A stretch of 64,000 nucleotides of DNA from Lingula anatina (GCF_001039355.2 NW_019774069.1:743838-807837); one strand, 5' to 3'. Numbered from the stretch's first letter, positions 25,601 through 37,593 are shown. The notes: generated by a model from the letters alone, not told the origin. Translations and numbers: made by a program.

Positions 25601-28600
25601 ATAAACATTTAATTGTTATTTGTTATGAAATTATTTTTAATTATTTCTCAATAATTGTTATTCTAATCCAGAGCCAGCTAATGCCCTGCAAACTTGCCTT
25701 TAAAACAGTGGAAGAAACTGAATATATAGCCATGTTTAAACTAGGCGACGACTTACGTCAGGATCAGTTGGTATTGCAGATGATAAGCCTAATGGACAAA
25801 CTTCTGAGACAGGAAAACTTAGACTTGAAGCTCACACCATACAAAGTATTGGCTACAAGCTGTAAAAATGGCAAGTTATTTTGAAATGAATGTAGGAAAT
25901 AGGACATGTTTTTTCAAACTTTACCCTTCAATAAACATCCGTCATCTCTATATATTGCCAGTTGACACTGACTGTTTGAATCTTTGACAGTATACATATT
26001 TTCCAGAAGTACTTACGGGAAATGATTGCTTTCAATTTAGAAGCAATTCAAAAATTAAAAATAGACTACCTTCTTTATTTTAGGTTTATTCAATCAATTT
26101 ATATGTTATTCAACCAATCTATATGTACTTTAGGTTTTGTTCAGATTGTTGAATCCACCAATGTAGCAGTTGTTTTATCATCGGAAGGAAGCATTCAGAA
26201 CTTTCTTAGAAAGTATTCCCCATTTGAAACTGGACCATATGGAATTCGCAATGAGGTCATGGATAACTATGTAAAAAGTTGTGGTATGTGTGCATATATT
26301 TTCATAATAATCATAGCATGATGGGATTTAGCATGATGTGAATTATTATGGGTTTAAATTTAGTATAATTTGTGTAGTGGTTTGGAGGAGACTTAAAAAA
26401 ACTAAGTTAAAATATTTTTTTCACGTATAAGCATGTGCTTGTTTTAAACTTTGCACTCTTTTTAAAAAGAGGAATATACTCTGTTTCAGCTGGCTACTGC
26501 GTCTTGACCTACTTGCTGGGTGTTGGAGACAGGCACTTGGACAATCTACTGATCACAAAATCAGGTAATACCAAAGTAAATTAGTCTACACCACATATTT
26601 ATATAGCAATTATTGAAGTAGGAGATTCAGAATTTTAATGAACAAAGTGTACGTATTTTTTACTTAAAGGCATGAAAAATTTGTCTTGAAGTTATCAGGA
26701 AAGGAAGATCAAAGGTTGGTTAGTTGGTGAAAAACACCATTAAGTATGAGATTTTCAAGGGAAAAGTCTTTAGCTGCTTGGGCACCTTAAAAATAATGCC
26801 CAGTTGGATTTTATCTGATATTAATGAAGAAATTTAAAAAAATTTTATTGAATGAATGAATAAATGGGGAAAATAGTGCACTTAAATTACTGCACAGACA
26901 TGCTGAAACTGTCTTATCGTCATGACTGATACTTATTTTAAATTGCTCTGATGTATATTTAGATTCTCCCTCATGCTCTACATTTTAAAGCATCTCTAAT
27001 GTTTCAGGCAAGATGTTTCATATTGATTTTGGCTATATACTTGGAAGGGATCCTAAGCCATTTCCACCTCCCATGAAACTTAGTAAGGAAATGGTAGAAG
27101 CAATGGGAGGCACTAGCAGCAAACAGTTTGAAGATTTCAGAACATTATGTTATACATCTTTTCTTCATTTAAGAAGGTAATTTAAGCTTTTGCACAGAAT
27201 TTCTGTTAGATTGAGCATTCAAAATTTTTGGAACTTGTATATTGTGTTTCTTACAAGGCTTTCCCCAGAGAGCAATCCAGCTGCCATATTGATGACCAGT
27301 CTATTATATACATAAGAGGACTGCTATTATTGTTGTTGATGGCTGGCTTACTATGTTTTAGCAACAGCTTGACTTGTAGGGACGAGTTGTCTTTGTGGGA
27401 TTTGGGGTTATTTAACCACCTGTCTATCATTAAAAAAATCATTTTAATAAAAAATTTGGTACTGAGTAGTGATATTTGGACACATTTTCTGTCTGTAAGA
27501 GACCAGAGGAAGCAGTTCTTATCATTTAAGGAATCGTTTGTGAAGGCACTTATAGTTTATACATGGAATAAAAAAGGAGGAACTAAAAGGCACCAAGCAC
27601 AGCATATTTTAGTGTTCTGTTTGATGTATATCAGTTTTTTAACAAGTTATAAGAATAGTCAAAAGACCTTTCTTGTCCTCAACATATGCTCAAAAGAGAA
27701 ACAAGCATGCTACTATAATTTTGCATGTAGCAGTGCACATAAAACAATATTACCATTTGTCCATTTGTATCTTCCTGTTGTCCATGTGAAATATGTTCAC
27801 AATCAAAGCAAATTCTTTTTTCCAAATTAAATGTGAATTATTTAAAGGAGAACAAATTGATTCATTTTATTCATGCCATTCCCAAGTCTCAAACACTTTG
27901 TATTAGCTAAATGGCATCACAACAAAGTACATTGAAGTGTACAAAAGTGAGGAAATAAATATTTAATGAAAATTAATAAGTGAGCACTAAGTGAGGAAAT
28001 AATGGCAGCCAAGATAGATAGATAGTGGGTTTGTTTTTTCTTTTTTTTTTGGCTCTCAAGTATCCAATTTATAATGCAGCAGGTATGAAAGGGAGTTTTC
28101 CTAGAACTTGTTATTTCCATTGTGGATTAAGTATTCCCATAGGCTTTTTCCATTAGTGTAAAATGTTCTCTCAAATATTTATGTGTCTGCTTGAAATCAG
28201 TTCAGGCTTCAGAAAACATATTATTGTGGAGAAATTATATGCACAAATTAGTAAAAAGTCAAAAGCCTCATTTCACATTAGGCTTAGTAAACTACACCTT
28301 GGTGTAGTCTTTGTAAATTCATCCCCAATAAAAAGTCAAGCAATCATTTGCATGTTACTCTGAATTAAAAAAAGAAAAAAACTATAGGAAATGCAATTTG
28401 TAGATTAAGAGGAGTGACTACCTTAAAGTGTTTTGTAATTGATGAAGAAAGTGTGAAGGTGTGCATATTTTGAAACTCATTTACAGTTAAAATTACAACT
28501 TTCAGGTCAGCAAACTTGATTCTTAATCTTTTTTCACTGATGATCCATGCCAATGTCCCTGACATAGCTCTGGAACCCGACAAGACTGTAAAAAAGGTAA

Positions 28601-29245
28601 TACTCCTTTAAAGTTAATTAATGATCTTTTCATACAAAATGTATGCAGTATTTAGAGGGAGCAGTGAAAAAAGTTAACTAGTTACATATGCTCCTACTTG
28701 AAAATAGTCTGTAAGTGCCATTGTTGTTGTCATTTTTAATTTTATTCACAAATTCCAGGTGCAAGACAAATTCAAACTGGAGCTGTCTGATGAAGAAGCA
28801 GTTCGCCACTTACAGAATGAAATTGATGTTAGTGTGTCTGCTTTCATGGCTGGGATTGTGGAGCAGTTTCATAAAATGGCACAGGTATAGTTAATAACTT
28901 GTGTGCTATATATTGGTTTTTGGTTACTAAAATAGAATTTGGTTGCCCAGTTTTCTTACCGAATGTGTTGTTTTTGTGATGAATTCTGAACAACCAAATT
29001 AGTAAGAAATTTGCTGGATGATAGTGTGTTATCAACTGTTATACATTTTTAATGTTAAATGTTATCATTTTGCCACAGAGGAATATCAGAATAATGGAAC
29101 CATGGCAAAACTGACATTAAATTGTTATGATTTCAGATATATAATTGGTCAAAGTACATGTACATCTAATTGCTGCTCAAGGCTCACGTAATTGAAAGTT
29201 ATATTTTAATTTAATTTTTTTAATTTTCAGTATTGGAGGAAGTGA
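16609..29245 (+). CDS. PIK3C3: VPS34, class III phosphatidylinositol 3-kinase
   Basis: Twenty-two exons give 905 residues in one frame (human 887): 16609-16679, 17555-17743, 18630-18773, 19099-19222, 19533-19715, 19984-20055, 22147-22242, 22456-22548, 22950-23135, 23519-23703, 23897-24014, 24422-24489, 24602-24710, 24994-25110, 25295-25432, 25672-25870, 26134-26283, 26490-26564, 27008-27176, 28506-28596, 28759-28884, 29231-29245. It makes PI3P on endosomes and autophagosomes with VPS15 and Beclin-1. Visible parts: N-terminal [12 protein letters not shown] and the C2 domain ([35 protein letters not shown]), the helical domain ([22 protein letters not shown]), and the kinase with GDDLRQDQL near residue 656, catalytic loop GVGDRHLDN near 760, [14 protein letters not shown] near 780, and C-terminal YWRK. 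Exons 3-6 occur a second time at 20513-20656, 20982-21105, 21411-21593 and 21862-21933 through an assembly duplication; count them once. The intron after 25870 uses a GC donor. Confidence 0.97.
18256..18422. mobile_element. MITE with 15-bp TIRs (family 2) and 5-bp target duplication
   Basis: Perfect 15-bp terminal inverted repeats, CAGGCCCGTAGCCAG and CTGGCTACGGGCCTG, bound a 167-bp non-coding body. CATTT flanks both ends as a probable target-site duplication. The body contains two copies of gggaaaaggtccact. It lies in VPS34 intron 2 and is reproduced at 20139-20305 only because of the assembly duplication. Confidence 0.85.
20139..20305. mobile_element. Second appearance of the family 2 MITE (assembly copy)
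   Basis: Identical in layout to 18256-18422 and inside the 1.88-kb duplicated block, so probably not an independent insertion. Confidence 0.8.
24043..24082. repeat. Short repeat, agtccctgaccaca twice with an inverse copy between
   Basis: agtccctgaccaca appears at about 24043 and again at about 24069. Between them, gggagtcaggga is largely complementary to tccctgac, so the cluster can form a hairpin in the VPS34 intron. Confidence 0.55.
24275..24400 (-). mobile_element. Degenerate family 2 MITE fragment
   Basis: The segment tttcaaaagtgggag..tttttctgaaaagatggaactt..gtacctagatcaaatttt..gactttttcc matches the reverse complement of the 18256 element's interior (tttcaaaaggggggttctttt, gtacctagatcaaattttac). 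The termini have decayed. It lies in VPS34 intron 11. Confidence 0.6.
27177..28505 (+). other. Long VPS34 intron with no supported gene
   Basis: A 1.3-kb intron. An open stretch of 200 codons at 27228-27830 lacks an ATG start at its head, is rich in codons typical of AT-rich noise, and matches no family I know. I treat it as chance. No other structure was seen. Confidence 0.6.
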
Positions 29246-29799
29246 TGCTTCATTGATTTTAAGAGATGGAAGTTTTTAGGTGCCATATGTAAACAAATAA
29301 AAGACACAATGTGGAAACACATTTATAGACGGTGACATTTTTGAAAGACGTGAAAATTTGCAATAATGCAAAGTACATTCTGCACGAAAATTTCATTGAT
29401 TTTAATTGGTCAGGGTCTGGGAACTGGAATAGGTCTGCATTATTTGATTTTATTTTAGAAGGGCGGGGAACAATATATCTACACTTGAGAGATGGAAATT
29501 TATGTCTGATAGGGGACCATGTTATGTAAGGAATTCAATATCAGTTGATTATTTTCATAAAAAAATTAATTTATTTCAAAATAATGGAGATCATTTACTT
29601 AAATGAGAACATTTAAAAAATGAGCAATATCTTGATTTGTTCAAACAATGTGTTCTGTTATGTGTCTTTACAATTTACCGAGACATAATTTAATGTATGT
29701 AGTTTTCCAGAATGTTAAGAATACATATGAAATTGAAAAAAAAAATCTTATTAACTATAACTAAATATGTGTGATATTACAAACTTCCCAGTGAATTTC

Positions 29800-29805
29800 A
29801 ATAAA
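29800..29805 (+). other. Candidate VPS34 poly(A) signal AATAAA
   Basis: A canonical hexamer 555 bp after the stop, followed by a GT-rich stretch (tgtttgtgattgtc) that suits a downstream cleavage element. Confidence 0.5.
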
Positions 29806-30093
29806 ATGTTTGTGATTGTCAACAAACGTCTTCTTTTAATTATATTTATGAAAAGGAAAAATACCTCTTGAATATCACTTAAAGCTTCCTCTGTTTGCAG
29901 TTGTCTATTCAATACCCTATTTTAAGGTTGTGTTGTATGTAGTTTACTGCTCTCATCAGCTGGCAGATGACGTTCTTATGCAGAAATAAAAACCCAATCC
30001 AAAAATCCTAGCTGCATATAATAGAAATGTGCACAGCTAGTGAATAGACAGATAATTAGATGTAAATATCTAGTGAAATATTTATCTTCGTGA

Positions 30094-30122
30094 CCCTGGT
30101 AGAGGATTACCCTCTACCAGGG
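30094..30122. repeat. Perfect 12-bp hairpin
   Basis: CCCTGGTAGAGG, loop ATTAC, CCTCTACCAGGG: a perfect GC-rich stem in AT-rich surroundings, between the convergent VPS34 and EPHX4 3' ends. Function is unknown. Confidence 0.85.
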
Positions 30123-30306
30123 CAACAGATGGATTTTTCACAGATATGTCTCTAGATAAATAGACATTCATTTGGCTGTGGATTTTTCCATTTTTCCTTA
30201 TATTATGATCTATAATCTGCCACCCTGTTAGTGGGTAGTATAGGATGGTATTTATATGAGTATGTCAAATGTGCATGGTTTTCCAACTTAGAGTCAAAGT
30301 CAAAAC

Positions 30307-30600
30307 TATATTTCTGGTCAAATCAAAATGGCACCGTTTCATAATTGTTTGGGTCTTTTTTTTCTCAAATTGAATCACATTTGCTTATTTGGCAAGAAAA
30401 GCAATGATGTGCTGATTAACTGTCTGGCTCATCTTGTACCCAGTGACTGAAGAATATTTCTGGTCAAATTAAAAATGGCAATGTTTCATGTCTGTTTCTG
30501 TTTTTTTTCCCCCAACTGAAATCACATTTGCTTATTTGGCAAGAAAAGCAGTGATGTGCTGATTTACTATGTCTGGCTCATCTTGTTGTACCCAATGACT
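30307..30600. repeat. Tandem partial duplication of the EPHX4 terminal exon
   Basis: A unit of about 147 bp is repeated: 30307-30453 and 30454-30600, both starting atatttctggtcaaat and containing cacatttgcttatttggcaagaaaagca. The right copy holds the true EPHX4 C-terminal codons (QDEPDIVNQHITAFLAK and stop at 30532). The left copy carries a decayed version of the same codons, with small deletions that break the frame, downstream of the functional stop. Confidence 0.8.
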
Positions 30601-33600
30601 GGCTCCCTCTATGAACTTTAGAGTAAAATCCCTGCAGTGTTTACCAGACAATTCTGCCATCTCACTCTGCAGTGCACCATCGTTAGTGCCCCAGATAACT
30701 AAGGTGGGGGCCTGAATTAAAGCCTTTGGTTTGCCATAACCTCCACTTGCTATTTTACCCAGTATGGCTGCACGGATATAGTTCATGGCACAGGTAACAG
30801 TACCTATAGAAAATGTATTGAATGACAGTTGTGATCTAACCTTAAAAAGAAACCACTTCCGTTATAATTGGAAATAATGAAGCAAACTGTAACTGTAAAA
30901 ACGAATTCATCTTTTTTTTTTACACAATTTGAACACAACTGCTACGTACTCAGTAGGACAATAACAGAGTTAAAAAAAAAAACGACAATTTGAACTACGT
31001 AACATGTTCTTAATATGTAAGAAGTACCACAACCCCTGTCCATATTATTGGTATCAACTGATATTGTAAAACATCAATTTCTTTTTACCTGGTCTAGAAA
31101 ATGTGTACTTAAAAGCCTCTATGTCTTCTGGGGTGAAAGCTCCAGGTTTGGCTCCCATTACCTTCCCACAGAAAGTATTTTCAATCATCTTTAGATCCCC
31201 GCTGAGAAAGAGCCATTCTGGTAAATAAGGCAGGCAGAAAAAGAACATGTACCTATAAAACATAACAAATCCACTTATGTTAAATTTTATACAGCTTGTC
31301 TATGTTTGGTTTCTCTCATTTACAACATCAATTTAAATTTCACCTTTTTTAAAGTAAATGTCAGGACCTATACAGAGATCATGAGAGAAACATTAAGAAT
31401 ATGTCCAACTGGTCAACAAATGAAATTAAGGAAGGAAGATCTGATCAAACTTTACAAGATTACTAAATGAAAATCGCACTATTGATATCATATGTTCAAA
31501 GATTTAAATTTGAAGAAGAATTGTACATTACCAAGACTTAAGCATCTGTTTGTAGTGAGTCTTCAAATAAGGTCCCATTACAGCTGGGTGTGGGCAGTTC
31601 ATAATGATTAGTTTATCCACCAGTTCAGGATACTTGCCAGCCACCGCCCATGCCATAGCTCCTCCCCAGTCATGTCCTACCAGTATGCAGGAATTGTAAC
31701 CTGACGTACAGAAATTGTGATCACATCTCAAATGGAGCAAAGGTCAATAATTTTTATCAACATTATACAATTTTGTACATAACATAATGATTAAATGTCC
31801 TTTCTTATTTCAAATTATTCAATTTTAATCATATCAGTCAAAATGTAATCATTTAGTAAAAAAATTATTTAAAAAGTAAGATGAGTTAAAGGCAGGGCTT
31901 TTCCCAGGACTGGGGGTACAGGCCGTCCAAAATTACCAAAATTTCAGGGAGTCCAAGTATGCCTAAAGCCATCATATTTCCACAAAAAATCCATAAGTTT
32001 TCCAGCTGCCTTTGAAAAAATAGGCTGTCCAGTGTTGCTGGCAGCTGTCCAAATGACGACTGGACAGTTCACTGGGAAAAGCCTTGGTTAAAGGCATAAG
32101 GGCAATTTTTGTGTCAAAACAAACAGATTATGTGACTTGAATAAAGCATGTTAACAACTACATTAGTAGCACTGAAATGATTAAAATTGGATATCACCAA
32201 CACAGGCACATAATGGTGAGAAATAGTGTAATCTGTGGAAAATTTTATAAAATGATATAAAAATCATAAATTGCTTTAGATGTTCTTTCTTTCCATGTGA
32301 AGCTGACATTAGTTGTTATAGGGAATGTATCAAAAGGCAATCCAAATATTTTCAGTGGAAGATGCTGTGGTAATAATTTCTCAAAACCTTTTCAAGTGTC
32401 TTATCATACCAAAAGATAATATTAATTCTTTGATGTCATCTCTCAGCTTTTTCAAGTCATAGCTGTAAATTCCTTTTGGTTGTTCGCTTTCTCCACATCC
32501 TCGTGTATCAACAGCAACAACTCTAGAAATATAACATTTCTTAGAGTTAAAAAAGGCATATATAATTTTCTACATAAAAACCTTTAACAGCGTAAAAGTG
32601 AAAGAGTGACAAAATATGACACCAAGCCCCAAATGTTATTTGTAAATACAATTAAAGAAAAACTGAAAGAATAACAATCTAGTCAGAATAGTTATTTGAA
32701 CTAGATTTAGTGAGTCCTTGTTGTAATTTTGTTAATTTGGATGTAGTATATAACATAATGCTGACCAGCATAATTACCACCAATTTTTTGTACTACTGTT
32801 ACTGTGGACATTCAGAAAACGTAACTAACATTAGGGCTTTAGACCATAGGCAGTTCAAAGTTATACATTAAAATTACCAATATGTGAAACATTATAAATT
32901 CACATGTCTAACTCTATCTGTACTTTAGTCCTAAAAACCATTCTTGTAAGTTTGAGAATAATAAGTAGCATGGTTTCACTTTTATGGTGTTAATGTGGAA
33001 AGTGCAAGACGACAGCAACAAGAGATTTTTGTTGCTACAGGAGTAGTCAGGAAATGGAACCCATTGGCTAAACTAACATGAATATATTAAATAATTGGAA
33101 TGGCACTCTTAGTTTTTGTACACAATTCTCTTTATGTACAGCCACAGTTGCACCTGCACATATAGCTGTCTCCTGTGTCTGTTGTTTTTTTGGCATTTTC
33201 TGCATCTTAATTTTTTTAGTCAATTATATAAAAATGATGGTAAATCTGTTATCGTGTATTATGTAATAAAGAGTCAAAAAAGGAAATAAACTCATATCAA
33301 TGCAGTTTGTCAGATTCAATCCTTCAATGTGTTTAGAATCTCAGAATGGAGCAAATGGGACATTTTATTGATATTTTTCCCATCTCAACAAATTTCTTCG
33401 TTGATCACATAAAAATGACAGTTAATTGGTTATTTTGTATTGTGTAAAAAAGTGTTGAAAATGGAGATTTTTTTCTGCTTTATGTCTGTGCATTTAACAG
33501 CATTGCTGCCTTATTATAAAGTGACTTCCTTAAACAGTCTAGTTGTCCACAGTGTTCCTACCAGAAATTTGTGATCAGTATATCAACTTCATGTACTACT

Positions 33601-35041
33601 GAAACAGAAAGTTATAAAAATGTGTGTTTAAACTTATGGGTAAATCACGTTTAAATCTGGTCCATTGCAATGAAAGATGCTACCAATTGAAATTCACAAA
33701 TAATTTTAAAATAGAGTTAAAAATATATCTTTTTTTATGAATTTTATTATTGATAATCTTACTTGTAATTGGTTTTGTGTGAAAATTAGGCTGTTTTTAT
33801 CTATATAACTCTGTGATTGTGTTAAGTACTTATTTTTAAATGAGTTTTAGACTTCAAATAAATATATTATCAGTTTCATTAAATAAACATTATTATTGTA
33901 AACAATGAACAAATACAAATATTAATATGTATATCAAGTTAACATTATGCACAGACCTTGCAAATGCATTGTGTACCTGTAATTCTGACAGAATATCTTT
34001 AATTGATGCCTCCAAGAATACCAAAATTCTGGAAACCCATGCAAGAGAAGCATCAGGGGCATATTCTCCCCTCCATTTGCAACATAATGCATCTTGATAC
34101 CCTAAAACAAAACCGAATAAAAAGTTCAACTTCAGTAAGTGAATGAAACTTCATTTATTAATGCAATTTTTGACGTAACAATTATATTCTAACACATTTG
34201 CTCACATAATTCTAATACATTTCATTATTTTTTTTTAATATAATGATACAAGTGTTGAATGCAAATAGAAATAATGGAATTTTACAATAAAATATAAATT
34301 TACACAATTATTCAATGCTTTAAATAAAATAAGATTATAATAAATTGTTTATAATTAGGGCGTTGGGGAAATTATAAGAGTCCTATTCAAAAATAATAAT
34401 GTCCATGATTTTTTTAAATTATTCAATGCCCATTGTATTTATGTCTTTCAAGATCTGATACTTCTCAGTTTGGGACAATAATTGCAATTTTTGAGTCCAG
34501 TGTAGAGAACATTTTTTAAAAACAATTGACTCTGACAGTAAATGATAGGTTATAGGTTTTATTATCTTTGGTATACATATTTAAAATATGAAATTTAATT
34601 CCCACTGTAAGAGGTTTAAAAGTGGCTAAAATGTTTCATTTTACCTCCCCTCCCTCCGGCTCCAGTTCTTTAACCCTAATCATGACATACTGCATGTTGG
34701 AAGGTGATGTGACTTTGTTCAAAATTTTGAATAAAAAACTTGCAGTGTTAGCGTAAGTTAAATTAACATCTGACTGAACATGGTGCGTCATTTATCAAAC
34801 CAGAAACACCCACCCCCCAGAAACTCGCCTCTGACTCCGAGTTTAATCTAACGAATCCGTGAGCACCCAGTTTGGGATCATCCAGACAAGCGGGCCTAAT
34901 GTCTCTTTTCTTACGACTAAAAAACTGTTTAGGCTTCCTTATCGCTATATAAAATGTCCGCATCAAGACAGGAATAGCCCAGAAAAATGCTATTAAATAT
35001 ACTCCGCAAACAGCCGCCCATCTCCACATGGGCGCAGCCAT
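30532..35041 (-). CDS. EPHX4: EPHX4-like alpha/beta-hydrolase (epoxide hydrolase family)
   Basis: Six exons splice in frame: 35041-34814, 34101-33977, 32522-32410, 31700-31532, 31252-31089, 30803-30532 (356 residues; human EPHX4 about 362). It begins with a hydrophobic membrane anchor (about residues 5-25, WRWAAVCGVYLIAFFW), then PACLDDPKLGAHGFVRLN, as in the EPHX3/4 group. The fold is complete: HGFPEFWYSWR oxyanion loop near residue 97, nucleophile Asp in GHDWGG near 165, a cap region (PYLPEWLFLSGD), acidic residue in WGTNDGA, and catalytic His in GASHWVQQDEPD. These predict hydrolysis of epoxides, probably lipid epoxides, at the ER membrane; substrate is inferred. The exon 1 donor (GGG|GTGGGT after 34814) is the least certain junction. 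An upstream in-frame ATG at 35125 is possible, but 35041 fits the anchor position better. It is divergent from MAU2. Confidence 0.92.
31895..32086. mobile_element. MITE with 12-bp TIRs and 10-bp target-site duplication (family 3)
   Basis: GGCTTTTCCCAG at 31896-31907 is mirrored by CTGGGAAAAGCC at 32072-32083. The flanks carry a perfect 10-bp direct repeat, GTTAAAGGCA, at 31885-31894 and 32087-32096. The body is non-coding, with internal gtccag/ctggac pairs. A target duplication of 9-11 bp is typical of Mutator-like (MULE) transposases. It lies in the EPHX4 intron between exons 3 and 4. Confidence 0.8.
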
Positions 35042-35272
35042 TTTTCTCTCAGAGGCTGATGACCTACTTTTTAGTAATTGGTCTATATGTTTTATTTCTT
35101 TTACCATTGGTAAATAATTGGGCATAGATTCTACGCAAAATGCATATAAGAAAATAATTAAAAAACAAAAATCAAAGTTAGACTATTTATAGTAATTGAT
35201 TAATCTCTTTTCTTTGTTCAAGTCCGCACCGCACCCTACTTCGCGGAAAGGCACCAGCGGGAAGAAAGCAAA
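35042..35272. promoter_or_regulatory. Divergent promoter shared by EPHX4 and MAU2
   Basis: 231 bp separate the two start codons. The MAU2-proximal part (35220-35272) is locally GC- and CpG-rich (gtccgcaccgcaccctacttcgcgg), unlike the AT-rich DNA around it. If EPHX4 starts at 35125, the gap shrinks to 147 bp. Confidence 0.65.
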
Positions 35273-36377
35273 ATGGCGACGGCATCTCAACCAGAACCAT
35301 GTTATCTACCATTACTAGGAATCGCAGAAAGCTTTAGGACTTCTAATCCACCAAACATAAAGCTCTGTATTCATTGCTTGCAAGCGATATTGAATTTAAA
35401 GCCTCCACCTCGGATAGAGGCAAGGACACGATTACAACTTGGGGGTCTCCTCTTCACTCATACAAAAAACATTGACCTCGCAAGATCACATTTAGAAACA
35501 GCGGTAAGTTCAAGTTTGTCATATGTGACCTAGCTAATATAACATTTTGATATCAGTCTTTTAATTTCTATATCGTTTTTATTTTAAATAAACGGGTCTT
35601 TTTTCTCTCTTTCAGTGGGGATTGTCAAATAGCGTATCCTTTTGTTGTGGAATAAGATCAATACACAGATGACAGTGACACTGACAGTGTAGGCACTGTG
35701 GCACATTAACTTAAAGTAGTAACTTCAGGCGGCAAGTCAAGAAATGAAGAAGGCCTTATTTTAAATTTCATTGCCGCAGTAGGTTTCTGTAATTCGTTTT
35801 TCATAATATGGTTTCCATAATAAAGTTGCTTGTTAGTGACTTTACAGGACCTGGGCATCAAAATAACCGTACTAGATATACCAGTAAGTGTTTAATGTGC
35901 ATGTTGACAGTCAGTAATTGGAATTGTTTATTTGAAAATTGTATCCAGAAGTTGAGGTGAGATTTGCTGTTCTTCTGGGAGAGGTTTACATTTTGATTTC
36001 AGAACAGTATGTGATTTGCACAAATGTCACTTATTCTACCTACACTTTGGACAGGGAATTTCATATCATAGCAGACTTTTTCAGCAGCTCAGCAAGTTTT
36101 AAAAAGCATGCATTTTCACTTATAAAATGTTCTTAGTTTTTGTGCAATACATATATTTAGGTCGATAAATTAACAAGTCTTTATGTTGCTTTTGAAGAGA
36201 AGTAGGTCAAGCTGACAAAAAAATAGACATTCCAATTTGATATTTCCCATAGGATGTAGGATACTTTTTTACCAGAGTTCAGCTTGCCCCTTAGTTATAC
36301 AGGAGGCTTCAGTTATGGCATTTGCAGATGATCTTAATAGTGAACATTATTTCATTAAGAAAAGATGGGTTAGGATG

Positions 36378-36444
<67 letters not shown>

Positions 36445-37593
36445 AAAATCAGTTACATTTGCTTGAGTTTGACTGAAAGGGCAATATATCTCTACTGTGT
36501 GAGTTGCTTCTATAATCTAGCTATATACCTTAACATAAAAACAAAAGATCCCTTCCTTTGATGATGTCAAATTTGAAGCAGCAAGTACATTAGGGCAATT
36601 ATATGAGCAACAGGTAAAGTACACTTTTCAGCTATTTCTAAGCAGCAAAAACTTGAGAGAGATCTGGTTTTTCTTGGACTATATAACTGGGTGTTTTGGA
36701 TAAAGTACATGGGCCATCAAATTTACATAGCAGTTTTCTTATATTCTTTGACCAATACATTTATAGTATGTGATGATATGAATTAATATTGAGACTGTTT
36801 ACCCTCATGGCATATTTAAAATATTACCAAATGATATTGAGATTAATTTTAACCAGTCTGAGAGATATCTAAAATTGATTATTTCTTCAGAGTCAAGTGC
36901 ATGCTGCTAAGCCTGTACTTCGGAAAGCAATAGAAATTTCCAGTGATGCTCCATATTGGCGGTGCAGACTTTTGTTTCAGTTGGCAGTAAGTATTGTGTC
37001 AGCAATTTATTAAAGATGCCTCTTTCCAGAAAAGATCACATTTTCGATGTAATTTTAGTCTAAATACACCCATGCTGTTTCAAAGATTCAGTATCATTTA
37101 GTGCACTTGCTTTCATGTGTAGTTTTAGTATCATAGTTGATATCTTTTTACACTGCAAGCCTATTCATTATATTGATTAATGCACAGTAATCTCAGGAGA
37201 CTTAAGTCTAACCTTGACAATTAATTGGAGTACAAAGTACAAAAAGTTATCATTTTAGTGAAAAAAGGGGTTTTATCCTGAGTACAAAGCCCCAGAGATA
37301 TTTCAGGATATAAAATGAAAGGTTCTTCACCTTAGAATATTTGACACAGTGCTGTTAGCCATGAAGTCTTCATGAATGTAGAAAATGAAGCAGCAGGTGT
37401 ACAGAGTTCTTTGTTTTGGTTGACGAAAAGTATTCAATTGTTTTATGAAAAACAAATTGTTGTCTCTTACAAGAAATGTGCCAAGTTCACTTCAAAATGA
37501 TATATATATATTTCTATTAGTTGATGTTTATGCTTTCAAGTGTCATAATCATTAGAACTTGACTGTAACATGAATGTGTGTGTTCCTTGAGGT

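Larger units (their letters stand above)
29246..30306. other. VPS34 3' UTR and convergent spacer
   Basis: AT-rich sequence after the VPS34 stop. Candidate AATAAA hexamers occur at about 29295 and 29800. The spacer leads into the tail of the oppositely oriented EPHX4 gene. A 29-bp hairpin sits at 30094. Confidence 0.5.

Noticed and set aside
27228-27830. A 200-codon open stretch in a VPS34 intron
   Set aside because: It has no ATG at its head and no recognisable motif. AT-rich introns often give such runs by chance, and it lies wholly between two well-supported exons.
33000-33270. Possible LINE tail (frame reading QQEIFVATGVVRKWNPLA)
   Set aside because: It resembles the WN.LP end of non-LTR retrotransposon proteins, but only about 20 residues read through before a stop. 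Too little to call.
11495-35041. VPS34 as a tandemly duplicated or exon-shuffled gene
   Set aside because: The duplicated block meets at an N and is nearly identical even in introns, and the collinear protein needs each exon once.
36237-36561. Open frames made of repeated Cys-Val or Val-Cys at 36.4 kb and Thr-His at 37.6 kb
   Set aside because: They are translations of the TG and CA microsatellites within MAU2 introns.
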